Below are positions 7,814 to 16,028 of a stretch of 47,707 bases of DNA, piece by piece. The notes beneath the pieces were generated by a model. It made no database searches. It was not told the DNA's origin and saw only the letters and a program-made list of their open reading frames with translations. The stretch's first letter is position 1. Each line of letters opens with the position of its first letter. Where the stretch lies: positions 1 through 47,707 of the forward strand of contig DUUM01000112.1 of NCBI GenBank assembly GCA_012841565.1, read 5' to 3'. The position numbers and the translations under genes were made by a program. Origin of the DNA: Candidatus Epulonipiscium sp. (GTDB taxonomy: Bacteria; Bacillota_A; Clostridia; Lachnospirales; Cellulosilyticaceae).

Positions 7814-8355
7814 ATGATAGCCACGACAACAGCAAAACTTATCAATATCTTACCAGGTAAATATGTCACATACATATCTAAAAAAATTGTTGATAAATAT
7901 TTGAAAAAATATGCCAACATAAATATAGAGGAAGTGAAAATTTAAAGGGAATAAAAATACCTACTATCTTTATATGTAATCATTTAAGTAATTCTGATGG
8001 ATTAGTTTTGAATAAAGTTTTAAAAGAGATTGATCCAACTTTTGTGGCGGGTGTAAAGCTCTCAGATAATGCTCTTACAAGTCTAGGTGTGAATGTAATA
8101 AAGACTACGAATATAATACCTAACACCGCGGATAAAGAAGGTCTTAAGAAAATCATTAAGATTGTTAGACGAGGGGAAAGTATATTGATATTCCCAGAAG
8201 GAACTAGAAGTAGAGTTGGCAGCTTAATAGAAGCCAAGAAGGGGATAATTCTTATAGCAAGAATGACAGGGGCTCCTATTATACCTCTTGGCTTATATGG
8301 AACAGAAAAGCTGTTACCTATAAGCCAAGAAGGGGATATATATGGGGAATTATAA
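7814..8355 (+). pseudogene. Frameshifted, C-truncated PlsC-like acyltransferase
   Basis: An ATG at 7814 behind AAGGAG opens 43 codons (MIATTTAKLINILPGKYV...) ending at TAA 7943-7945. In another frame the sequence continues as 'GSENLKGIKIPTIFICNHLSNSDGLV', then 'IFPEGTRS' and 'GAPIIPLGLYGTEKLLP', to 8355. NHLSNSD is the HX4D catalytic motif and FPEGTRS the glycerol-phosphate motif of 1-acylglycerol-3-phosphate acyltransferases. A single frame change near 7920-7940 would join the two pieces. The protein also stops about 40-50 residues earlier than usual, where the next gene begins. An intact PlsC elsewhere is expected. A sequencing error could explain the frameshift but not the short end. Confidence 0.75.
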
Positions 8356-9484
8356 ATGTAGAAAATTATTAAAACATTATTTTTGGGGGAATTGCGATAC
8401 GGGTGTAATCTTTATATTTCTTTCTCTTTTCATTTGGGATAAGACTGAAAACATGATAACTGTGGCAATAGCATTTTCAATTCCTATTATCATTGATACT
8501 GTAATTGACTATTATTTTTCCGGATTAAGTGATAAGAATAACAGGATAAAACTTATGATAATAGGCAATATAGGGTCTTCAATCTTTTTGGGTTTATATG
8601 GGGCTTCTAGCAATATCTATATATTATATGGATTTATTTTTCTAAAATCCTTATTTGCCAAATTATATCAAAGTTCATTAGCACCTTATATACGAGAAAA
8701 TATTGAAGATGATAGTTACATGGAATTTATCTCGAAAAGAAACATACAAATTAGTTTGGGTGCTTCAATGGGTGGTCTTTTTCTTATGCTTTTATATGGT
8801 TTTACTGAAAGTATTCCTTTGGTTTTTATTGCTTCAGGATTGATAGAATTGTATTCTACAGTTTATTTACTAAAACTGGATGATATCAAAACTCAAAGGA
8901 ATAAAATAAAGGAAGATTTAGCTGATTTAGATTGGATGAAATATATTACACTTATTTATACAGTTGAAGGGTTTGCAATAGCTTTAATAATGAATAGAAT
9001 GATTATATATATGCATGAATTTAAAAAGGTTGGTGTGCAAAAGGTAGGCTTGATATTTTTTATAGTTTATGGCATTTCTAATATTATGGCAGCTAAACTG
9101 TATAAAATGTTTAATAAATTTGCTTTAAAGACTATGTTTTTAATTTCATTTACTTCTCAATCTATATTATTAGCTCTTTTTACGACTATAAATCAAATAT
9201 ATATAGTTATTGCTATTTGGTTTTTCTTTGAACTAGTATCCAATATAACCGATATATATTCTAATGATAAGATAAATCGTAGCATCTATACAAATGTAGG
9301 GAAAAAACTATCCAAATTTAGAATTACAATTGCTTTGGGGAGTATTCTAGGACAACTTGTAATAAGTAAAATATGGGATGAATTAGGCGTTAACACTAGT
9401 TTTTATTTTTCAAGTGTGATTCTAATTATTTTATCCTTTATTATTTTATTTAGGAGCGAGAAAAACTTAGAAATGGAATATTGA
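8342..9484 (+). CDS. MFS-type transporter
   Basis: This 380-residue hydrophobic protein with about ten to twelve membrane segments resembles the major facilitator superfamily. Near the N-terminus 'FSGLSDKNNRIKLMIIGNIGSS' fits the loop 2-3 motif (G-x-x-x-D-x-x-x-R) and the next helices follow the usual spacing. It lies closest to small drug/proton antiporter-like members; substrate unknown. The start at 8342 overlaps the last 14 bases of the broken acyltransferase frame, behind AAGAAGGGG, which suggests translational coupling or a deletion junction. It runs into the LD-carboxypeptidase gene, so the pair is probably co-transcribed. Confidence 0.72.
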   Translation: MGNYKCRKLLKHYFWGNCDTGVIFIFLSLFIWDKTENMITVAIAFSIPIIIDTVIDYYFSGLSDKNNRIKLMIIGNIGSSIFLGLYGASSNIYILYGFIFLKSLFAKLYQSSLAPYIRENIEDDSYMEFISKRNIQISLGASMGGLFLMLLYGFTESIPLVFIASGLIELYSTVYLLKLDDIKTQRNKIKEDLADLDWMKYITLIYTVEGFAIALIMNRMIIYMHEFKKVGVQKVGLIFFIVYGISNIMAAKLYKMFNKFALKTMFLISFTSQSILLALFTTINQIYIVIAIWFFFELVSNITDIYSNDKINRSIYTNVGKKLSKFRITIALGSILGQLVISKIWDELGVNTSFYFSSVILIILSFIILFRSEKNLEMEY

Positions 9485-9498
9485 CTGGAGGACTTAAA

Positions 9499-10491
9499 TT
9501 GAAAAACTTAGAAATAGGAGACCACATAGGGATATTTTCACCATCATCGCCTATAACATACACAGTTCCCAAGAGATTTAAGAGGGCCAAAGCTTTTTTA
9601 GAGGCTAAAGGGTTTAACCTAATCGAAGGTACATTGACTGGAAAGAGTGATTATTATAGATCAGGGACTATAAAAGAAAGAGCTCATGAGCTAAATGATT
9701 TGATTAGGAATCCTAAGGTAAAGTGCATCATGTCTACCATTGGAGGGATGAACTCCAATTCCATCCTCCCTTACATAGATTATGAGGCTTTTAGGAAAAA
9801 CCCTAAAATAATTATAGGTTATTCAGATGTTACTGCGATTTTGCTGGCAATATACGCAAAGACAGGAATAGTCACATTTTATGGACCAGCACTAGTTGCA
9901 TCTTTTGGTGAATTTCCTTTATTTGCAGATAATACATATGGATATTTTAAAGAAATACTGATAGATGAGATTCCTATCCCCTATGAATTCCCAATGCCGG
10001 AATTTTGGACAGAGGAATATATAGACTGGACTGAGCAGGAGAGAGAAAAAAAGGGACAGAAAAATCAATGGATGACTGTTTATAACGGCGTAGCAAGCGG
10101 AAGATTAATAGGAGGTAATTTAAACACCATGCAAGGTATATGGGGAAGTGAATATATGCCAGAGATAAAGACGGGGGATATACTTTTTATTGAAGATTCT
10201 TTAAAGGATATAGCAACCATTGAAAGAAGCTTTTCCTTACTAAAATTGAATGGTGTCTTTGATAAAGTTTCAGGTATTATTCTTGGAAAACATGAACTAT
10301 TTGATGATATGAAAACGGGTAGAAAACCTTATGAGGTTTTGTTAGAAGTTTTAGGAGAGAGAAAAATCCCTTTTATCGCAGATTTTGACTGTTGCCATAC
10401 ACATCCAATGTTAACATTGCCAATAGGTGCTGAAATTAGGTTAGATGCGACCAATAAAAAAATAAGTATGATGACAAGATGTTTTAAATAG
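9499..10491 (+). CDS. LD-carboxypeptidase / MccF-like S66 serine peptidase
   Basis: This 330-residue protein belongs to peptidase family S66, which covers muropeptide LD-carboxypeptidase LdcA and the microcin C immunity protein MccF. The nucleophile is Ser109 in GYSDVT, Glu232 lies in FIEDSL, and His300 in CCHTHPMLTLPIG fits the family's HxxP position. The N-terminal 'IGIFSPSSPITY' and 'YYRSGTIKERAHELNDLI' are typical of MccF-like rather than short LdcA proteins. I place the start at the TTG at 9499, which has GGAGGA six bases upstream, rather than the TTG at 9481. The role is cell-wall peptide recycling or detoxification of peptide-nucleotide antibiotics; sequence alone does not decide. Confidence 0.87.
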   Translation: MKNLEIGDHIGIFSPSSPITYTVPKRFKRAKAFLEAKGFNLIEGTLTGKSDYYRSGTIKERAHELNDLIRNPKVKCIMSTIGGMNSNSILPYIDYEAFRKNPKIIIGYSDVTAILLAIYAKTGIVTFYGPALVASFGEFPLFADNTYGYFKEILIDEIPIPYEFPMPEFWTEEYIDWTEQEREKKGQKNQWMTVYNGVASGRLIGGNLNTMQGIWGSEYMPEIKTGDILFIEDSLKDIATIERSFSLLKLNGVFDKVSGIILGKHELFDDMKTGRKPYEVLLEVLGERKIPFIADFDCCHTHPMLTLPIGAEIRLDATNKKISMMTRCFK

Positions 10492-10496
10492 CATAA

Positions 10497-10991
10497 GGAG
10501 CACAAATCTTAGTAGATATATTATCTGTTAGATCAGATATTACAGAATATGCAATTATTGAGAGTGCTTTAATATACCCTATGAGGGGAACCACAGCATT
10601 AACAGTACCCACATTCAAGTTATTTTATGGATTAGTGAAGAAAAAATGGTTTTCAAAAATGCAATCAAAAGCACTTTTTATACCTGATGGCCTATTTGAG
10701 CAATATTATGAGGATAGTCTTAAAATATCCAAGCAATCATTAATTAATATTACCATTAGTAATGGTAACTATAATATAAGAGAAAACATCACGAATACGA
10801 GAGCTAAAGTAATGATCATTGTTGGTGATAAGGAATTGAAAATAATGAAGAAATCAGCAAAAAGACTCCATCAAATGATTAAAAGTAGCCAATTATGTAT
10901 TATGAAAGGAATGGGACACGGAGAAATTAGTTTAGTATATCAAAAAGAATATCTTCAATTAGTAAAATCTCTATTTATAACCAATATGTAG
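10497..10991 (+). pseudogene. 5'-truncated alpha/beta hydrolase
   Basis: Right after the LD-carboxypeptidase stop, a frame without a start reads GAQILVDILSVRSDITEYAII, then ESALIYPMRG, a cap-like helical stretch, 'AKVMIIVGDKELKIMKKSA' and 'MKGMGHGEISL'. This is the second half of an alpha/beta hydrolase: the region after the nucleophile elbow, the acid strand (VGDKE) and the catalytic His (GMGHGE). Homology begins at what would be the residues just after G-x-S-x-G, so the nucleophile and everything before it are gone. An internal ATG at 10581 could give 136 residues but not an enzyme. Confidence 0.75.
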
Positions 10992-11030
10992 AGAAAAAAC
11001 TATTTAAAATGATAGATCAATAGGTAAAAT

Positions 11031-11058
11031 GTTGAGCACTTCAAGTTGAGCATTTCAA
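11031..11058 (+). repeat. Two tandem 14-base repeats before the VanZ-like gene
   Basis: GTTGAGCACTTCAA (11031-11044) is followed directly by GTTGAGCATTTCAA (11045-11058), with one mismatch. Each unit is also a dyad, TTGA-N5-TCAA, reminiscent of FNR-type half sites but with a five-base centre. The second unit ends two bases before the ribosome site at 11061. Confidence 0.6.
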
Positions 11059-11070
11059 AAGGAGGAAGGT

Positions 11071-11487
11071 ATGAAAAGGATTCGAAAGGTTGGCTTGTTC
11101 TTATTAGTATGCTATATGTGTTTGTTGATTTTCTGGATGTTTTTTGGATTTGGCCGGTATACATACTCGGAATTCAGATACAACCTGATTCCTTTTTCAA
11201 CAATAGAAGATTTTCTTAACTTCAATCAATTCAATACGAAAAGGTGGGTAATCAATCTAATTGGGAATGTTGGTGTATTTGTACCCTTTGGTATTTTATT
11301 GCCTTTTGTATTTGAAGAACGAATAGGCCGACTATATGTCAAATTTATAATCGGTCTATTCGTGTTAGAATTAACACAGTTATTATCAAGAAGAGGCGTT
11401 TTCGACATCGATGATTTATTATTAAACTCAGTAGGGTTTATGGTTGGTTATGGAAGTTATAGAATAGTAGTTAAATATCTAATTTAG
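11071..11487 (+). CDS. VanZ-like membrane protein
   Basis: This 138-residue protein with about four membrane helices matches the VanZ-like family: an N-terminal helix, 'YNLIPFSTI', the conserved 'NLIGNVGVFVPFGILLPF', then 'ELTQLLSRRGVFDIDDLLLNSVGFMVGY'. VanZ lowers teicoplanin binding in vanA strains, but most chromosomal VanZ-like proteins have no known role and there are no other van genes here. The start follows AAAGGAGGAAGG. The 3' end overlaps the convergent DUF1622 gene by 17 bases. Confidence 0.88.
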   Translation: MKRIRKVGLFLLVCYMCLLIFWMFFGFGRYTYSEFRYNLIPFSTIEDFLNFNQFNTKRWVINLIGNVGVFVPFGILLPFVFEERIGRLYVKFIIGLFVLELTQLLSRRGVFDIDDLLLNSVGFMVGYGSYRIVVKYLI

Positions 11488-11851
11488 ATGTAGCATGATC
11501 CTTTTCACTTTTTAAAGATGAATTATGATCTACAGTACCAGATGATATTTCCCAATGTATAATAAAAGTTAAAATAAACCTAAGTATTACGATAGAAGCC
11601 AGTATTATTAGCTCGTCTAAAGTTCTAATCATAAGGGTTTTTAGTATCTCAGCTCCCATCTTGAATTCAAGTCCTAATGCTAATGCTCTTGCAAATTCTA
11701 GCTTGATACTGTCATTAGAAAAATCGAAAAGCCTTAATGCATATTTACCAAAAGCTTTTAATGCACCCAGCGTGATAATAAATACACCCATGGCTTCCAT
11801 CATATGAACGATGACAGGAACTATGTAAGATATAATGTTTTCTAAATTCAT
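11471..11851 (-). CDS. DUF1622 family membrane protein
   Basis: This 126-residue protein has an N-terminal helix (IISYIVPVIVHMMEAMGVFIITLGAL), a charged middle with 'KLEFARALALGLEFKMGAEILKT' and another helix (ELIILASIVILRFILTFIIHWEI). This matches the DUF1622 family of small membrane proteins, whose function is unknown. The start ATG at 11851 has GGGAGG upstream on the minus strand. It is transcribed toward the VanZ-like gene and overlaps it tail to tail. Confidence 0.83.
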   Translation of the reverse strand: MNLENIISYIVPVIVHMMEAMGVFIITLGALKAFGKYALRLFDFSNDSIKLEFARALALGLEFKMGAEILKTLMIRTLDELIILASIVILRFILTFIIHWEISSGTVDHNSSLKSEKDHATSKLDI

Positions 11852-11976
11852 AAAAAAACCTCCCTACTCTTTTTAATACAATCTTACCAAAACTAGTCTA
11901 TAATAACAAGAGAGACTACAATTTATATTTCCAGGGAAATTAGGATGTAATATAACATATTAGGAGGTGATATATA

Positions 11977-13641
11977 ATGCCATTATTAAAAAACTTGATT
12001 AATAATTTAGGGTATGTGACACTGATTGCTTTTATTATTTCTAACCTATCTATCTTTAAAAAAATGATTCACAAAGATGAATTTTCAAAAGGAGATCTTA
12101 TTATATTATCTCTTATTTTCTCTATCTTTGGGATTATGGGAACTTATAGCGGGACAGAAATCCATGGGGCTATTGCTAACACAAGGATTATAGGTGTTAT
12201 ATCAGGTGGATTACTGGGGGGCCCTTTTGTTGGAATTGTATCAGGGGTCGTAGCTGGTATCCATCGCTATGTTTACAATATAGGAGGGATTACGACAATC
12301 CCTTGCGCGATTGCCACAGTTCTTTCAGGTTTAGCATCGGCTTACTTATATATAAAGGGTACTAAATACCCAAAATGGTTTTATGGTTTTGTTGGGGGAT
12401 TCTTAATGCAAAGCATAGAGATGATCCTTATCTTAATAATGTCTAAGCCATATGATAAGGCCTTATTTATTGTAAAGAGTATTTATTTACCTATGACTTT
12501 TACAAATGCACTAGGTATTTGCATCCTTATTTTAATGATACAAAAAATAGTGAACGAAAAGGAACAAATGGCAGCTAAACAATCGGAAATAGCCCTTGAT
12601 ATAGCGGCTAAGACCCTCCCTTATTTTAGGGACATTAATCATGATTCTTTGGCAAAGGTTTGCCAGATTATCAAGGAGTCTACAGGGGCAGCAGCAGTTG
12701 CTATTACAGACAAACATACAATTTCAGCTCATGTAGGATTAGGAGCTGATCATCACATTAGTGGGGAAAATATTCAAACGACTTTAACCAAGGAAGTAAT
12801 TGAAGACGGGGAAATTCGTATTTTAAATTCTGCCCAAGAAATAAAGTGTGCTTGTGAAAAGTGCCCTTTAAAATCAGCTATAATTGTTCCGCTTAAACAA
12901 AATGATAAAGTAATTGGGACACTTAAATTGTACTATGCCAAAGAAAATGGCATCTCCTCCATAAATGAAAAGTTGGCTGTTGGATTGTCACAGATTATAT
13001 CCACCCAACTTGAAATTAGTAAAGTAAGTAAATTAGAAGAATTAGCTATTCAGGCAGAGATTAAGGCACTTCAAGCACAAATTAACCCTCATTTTTTATT
13101 TAACGCCCTAAATACAATCGTATCCTTTATTAGAATTAACCCTGAAGCAGCAAGGCAGCTGATTGTTAATTTATCAATTTATTTACGATATAATATAGAA
13201 GAAATAAGTACAGTTGTAGATATTCAAAGGGAACTAGAGCAGGTTAAAGCGTATGTGGAAATAGAAAAGGCGCGGTTTGGGGATAAGCTTGCAGTTCATT
13301 ATGAGATTAATGAAGGAATTAATATTAAAATACCATCACTCATTATACAACCTTTAGTTGAAAACTCTATTAAGCATGGTATTTTAAAAGGCACTGGTTT
13401 TGGAAATGTATGGATTAAGATACAACAATATAATAATGACCAAGTAAAAGTCGTTATTGAAGATGATGGCATAGGAATGCCCCAGAGTATGATTCAAAGT
13501 TTACATGATGGCACTGCTAAAGAAAACAAAATAGGATTACCCAATGTTCATAATCGGCTTCAGTACATCTATGGGAAGGGCCTTACTATAGAAAGACTTG
13601 CGGTTGGAACAAAGACAAGTTTTATACTCTATGACAAATAA
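11977..13641 (+). CDS. lytS: LytS-type sensor histidine kinase
   Basis: The 554-residue kinase starts with the 5TM-5TMR_LYT membrane sensor (about 1-185, with GTYSGTEIHGAIANTRIIGVISGG). A GAF-like segment follows (about 205-335), then the phospho-acceptor region with His372 in INPHFLFNALNTI and an ATPase domain (N box PLVENSIKHG, G1 box EDDGIGMP). LytS/BtsS kinases pair with LytTR response regulators; in Bacillus and E. coli the equivalents respond to extracellular pyruvate. The start follows TTAGGAGG. The partner regulator begins 27 bases after the stop and a CstA-type transporter follows. Pyruvate is therefore the favoured signal, by analogy. Confidence 0.93.
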   Translation: MPLLKNLINNLGYVTLIAFIISNLSIFKKMIHKDEFSKGDLIILSLIFSIFGIMGTYSGTEIHGAIANTRIIGVISGGLLGGPFVGIVSGVVAGIHRYVYNIGGITTIPCAIATVLSGLASAYLYIKGTKYPKWFYGFVGGFLMQSIEMILILIMSKPYDKALFIVKSIYLPMTFTNALGICILILMIQKIVNEKEQMAAKQSEIALDIAAKTLPYFRDINHDSLAKVCQIIKESTGAAAVAITDKHTISAHVGLGADHHISGENIQTTLTKEVIEDGEIRILNSAQEIKCACEKCPLKSAIIVPLKQNDKVIGTLKLYYAKENGISSINEKLAVGLSQIISTQLEISKVSKLEELAIQAEIKALQAQINPHFLFNALNTIVSFIRINPEAARQLIVNLSIYLRYNIEEISTVVDIQRELEQVKAYVEIEKARFGDKLAVHYEINEGINIKIPSLIIQPLVENSIKHGILKGTGFGNVWIKIQQYNNDQVKVVIEDDGIGMPQSMIQSLHDGTAKENKIGLPNVHNRLQYIYGKGLTIERLAVGTKTSFILYDK

Positions 13642-13668
13642 TAAACTATATTATTAGGAGGTAAAATA

Positions 13669-14370
13669 GTGAACTGTATTATTGTAGATGATGAGTCCCC
13701 AGCAATACAAGAACTTAGATATTTTGTAACAAATTTTAGTTCAATAAAAATACTAGAGGAGTTTGAAGATAGCTTAAAGGCGCTAGAGTATATTCAAAAG
13801 AATACTATAGACGTGATTTTTTTGGATATAAATATGCCAAAACTGGATGGATTAACGTTAAGTAAAGTGATTGCTACCCTTGACCCGGTGCCTATTTTAG
13901 TTTTTATAAGTGCCTATAAGGAATATGCCTTAGATGCTTTTCAGGTTGCAGCTTTTGACTATATTGTGAAACCATATTCTGAAGAAAGAATCGTGTCAAC
14001 TCTTAATCGGCTAGAAGCATGTAAAAGCACTAAGTGTATCAATTGTAAACTATCATTATGGAAGAATGACAAACTTCATGTTGTCAATCTGGAAGATATT
14101 TATTATTGCCAGTCAGATGAACACGAAGTTGTCATTTACACAAAAAAAGATGAATATAGGATTACTTCAACAGTTAGTGGTTTCTATGAAAAATTGCCTC
14201 AAAACAGTTTTTTTAGATGTCATCGGTCTTATATAGTTAATATAGATAAGATAATTGAAATCATTCCATGGTTTAATAGCACTTATATGGTGAAGCTACA
14301 AGGATTAGAAAGAGAAATACCTGTTAGTAGGCAAAACATTGCACAGTTTAAGCAGTTGATGGGTATATAA
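13669..14370 (+). CDS. lytR: LytTR-family response regulator
   Basis: The 233-residue regulator has a receiver domain (1-120; acidic pair D7-D8, phospho-acceptor Asp53 in FLDINMPKLDG, signalling Lys in 'IVKPY'). A LytTR DNA-binding domain follows (about 135-233: 'IYYCQSDEHEVVIYTKKDEYR', 'FFRCHRSYIVNIDKI', 'IPVSRQNI'). It begins at GTG 13669, seven bases past AGGAGG, and forms an operon with the kinase. LytTR proteins bind paired direct repeats upstream of targets; the CstA gene just downstream is the expected target. Its stop codon lies inside the 5' arm of a terminator hairpin. Confidence 0.92.
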   Translation: MNCIIVDDESPAIQELRYFVTNFSSIKILEEFEDSLKALEYIQKNTIDVIFLDINMPKLDGLTLSKVIATLDPVPILVFISAYKEYALDAFQVAAFDYIVKPYSEERIVSTLNRLEACKSTKCINCKLSLWKNDKLHVVNLEDIYYCQSDEHEVVIYTKKDEYRITSTVSGFYEKLPQNSFFRCHRSYIVNIDKIIEIIPWFNSTYMVKLQGLEREIPVSRQNIAQFKQLMGI

Positions 14371-14391
14371 ATGTAGTTTATATACCTTTTT
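14362..14391 (+). terminator. Terminator overlapping the end of the response regulator gene
   Basis: Perfect 10-bp arms GGTATATAAA (14362-14371) and TTTATATACC (14377-14386), with a five-base loop and five T. The gene's TAA (14368-14370) sits in the 5' arm. This separates the kinase/regulator operon from the transporter gene. Confidence 0.8.
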
Positions 14392-14416
14392 GGTTATTTG
14401 GTGGATAAGCCCCACT

Positions 14417-14453
14417 TAATTTTGTTTTGTGAACTATAATTAAAACAAAATTA
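14417..14453 (+). promoter_or_regulatory. 12-bp inverted repeat around the -10 box of the CstA gene
   Basis: TAATTTTGTTTT (14417-14428) and its perfect complement AAAACAAAATTA (14442-14453) flank a 13-base centre. The centre contains TATAAT (14435-14440). The -10 box is therefore embraced by the repeat, as expected for an operator. A weak AT-rich hairpin in the leader is the alternative. Confidence 0.55.
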
Positions 14454-14473
14454 GAGATGAGGGGGAATTTTAA

Positions 14474-15886
14474 ATGATATCATTTTTATTATCAATTGTG
14501 GCTTTACTTGTAGGTTACTTTTTTTACAGTAAGGTAGTTGAAAAGGCGTTTGGGGCAGATGACACTATTAAAACACCAGCTACTAGACTTGCAGATGGTG
14601 TTGATTTTGTTGCATTACCATTATGGAAGATATTTTTAATTCAGTTTTTAAATATTGCGGGTCTTGGGCCAATATTCGGAGCTATTATGGGCGCCCTTTG
14701 GGGGCCGGCAGCTTTTCTATGGATTGTTTTAGGGTCTATATTTGCTGGTGGTGTCCATGATTACTTCTCAGGGATGTTGTCTGTCAGACATGATGGGGCA
14801 AGTATACCAGAAGTTGTTGGCATTTACCTTGGAACAGGATTCAAAAACTTTATGAGAGGTTTTTCAGTTATAGTTCTTGTACTAGTTGGGGTTGTTTTCC
14901 TAACAGGCCCTGCAGGACTTTTAGCAGGACTTACACCAGAAGTTCTAACGAAAGGTGTTTGGATTTATATTATATTTGCCTATTACATATTAGCTACACT
15001 TGTACCTGTGGATAAATTAATTGGAAAGATCTATCCTATATTTGGAATATGCCTTTTAATTATGGCGGTTGGTGTTGGTGGTGGTATTTTATTTGGAGAT
15101 TTTACAATCCCCGAAATGACACTTGCCAATCTCCATCCTAGTGAACTACCTATGTGGCCACTGATGTTCGTAACCATTGCATGTGGTGCTATTTCAGGAT
15201 TCCATGCAACACAATCACCGATGATGGCAAGATGTGTCACATCTGAAAAACAAGGCCGATCAGTATTTTATGGTGCGATGATTGCAGAAGGTATTGTAGC
15301 TTTAATTTGGGCAGCAGCAGCTATGACATTCTTTGGTAGCACAAGCGCACTAGCCTCTTATATGGCAGATAATGGTGCACAAGGTGGTGTTGTTACCATT
15401 ATTTCCAATACGCTCTTAGGTAAAATGGGGGGGCTACTTGCTATACTAGGGGTTATCGCGGCTCCAATTACATCAGGTGATACAGCTTTTAGAAGTGCTA
15501 GACTTACCATTGCCGATATGTTTAAATTTAAGCAAGAACCTATTAAAAATAGATTAATGTTAACGATTCCCTTATTTGTTATTGCTTTTGGATTGACGAA
15601 AATAGATTTTAATATTATTTGGAGATACTTTGCATGGTCTAACCAAACCCTTGCCATGGTTGTGTTATGGACAGCAGCCATGTATCTTGCCCTTAGAAAA
15701 CAATTTCACTGGATTGCTACAGTTCCAGCGACCCTTATGACCGCTGTATCTATTACTTATATTTTTATAGCCCCAGAAGGATTCCAACTACCAAGCACTA
15801 TTTCTTATCCAGTTGGGATAGTAGCAGCTATCGGGGCACTTGTATGGTTTTTATTAGTGGCTAATAAAAAAACTAAAGCAAAATAA
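14474..15886 (+). CDS. cstA: CstA-family carbon starvation/pyruvate transporter
   Basis: This 470-residue protein with about 12 or more membrane helices has the CstA signature segments: 'TPATRLADGVDFVALPLWKIFLIQFLNIAGLGPIFGAIMGALWGP', quoted here only as its key elements TPA, D-x-V, GLGP and GA-x-x-G; 'GSIFAGGVHDYFSGMLSVRHDG'-type loop; and 'SGFHATQSPMMARC'. CstA and BtsT take up peptides or pyruvate under starvation. The protein is shorter than E. coli CstA (about 700 residues), as in many Gram-positive homologues. The gene has its own promoter region with an inverted repeat and follows the LytSR operon, matching BtsSR-BtsT-type pairing. The start follows GAGGGGG. Confidence 0.92.
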   Translation: MISFLLSIVALLVGYFFYSKVVEKAFGADDTIKTPATRLADGVDFVALPLWKIFLIQFLNIAGLGPIFGAIMGALWGPAAFLWIVLGSIFAGGVHDYFSGMLSVRHDGASIPEVVGIYLGTGFKNFMRGFSVIVLVLVGVVFLTGPAGLLAGLTPEVLTKGVWIYIIFAYYILATLVPVDKLIGKIYPIFGICLLIMAVGVGGGILFGDFTIPEMTLANLHPSELPMWPLMFVTIACGAISGFHATQSPMMARCVTSEKQGRSVFYGAMIAEGIVALIWAAAAMTFFGSTSALASYMADNGAQGGVVTIISNTLLGKMGGLLAILGVIAAPITSGDTAFRSARLTIADMFKFKQEPIKNRLMLTIPLFVIAFGLTKIDFNIIWRYFAWSNQTLAMVVLWTAAMYLALRKQFHWIATVPATLMTAVSITYIFIAPEGFQLPSTISYPVGIVAAIGALVWFLLVANKKTKAK

Positions 15887-15928
15887 TTTGATTATAAAAT
15901 AACACCATAGTATCATGAAGTTTATAAG

Positions 15929-15973
15929 AGTCTGTAAGATAAGGAGAAATATATCTGCTTTGTCTTACAGACT
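15929..15973 (+). terminator. Long hairpin after the CstA gene
   Basis: Perfect 11-bp arms AGTCTGTAAGA (15929-15939) and TCTTACAGACT (15963-15973), extendable inward to about 16 pairs with two G-T wobbles. There is no strong T tract, so it may be a weak terminator or transcript end. A possible promoter for the next gene, TTGTCT-N16-TATACT (15960-15987), overlaps the 3' arm. Confidence 0.55.
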
Positions 15974-16028
15974 TTATGTATTATACTAGAAATATAGGAT
16001 ATCCTAAAATTATAAAAAGGTGGTTAAT

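Noticed and set aside
11071..11487. VanZ-like gene as glycopeptide resistance
   Set aside because: No other van genes are present; most chromosomal VanZ-like proteins are unrelated to vancomycin resistance.
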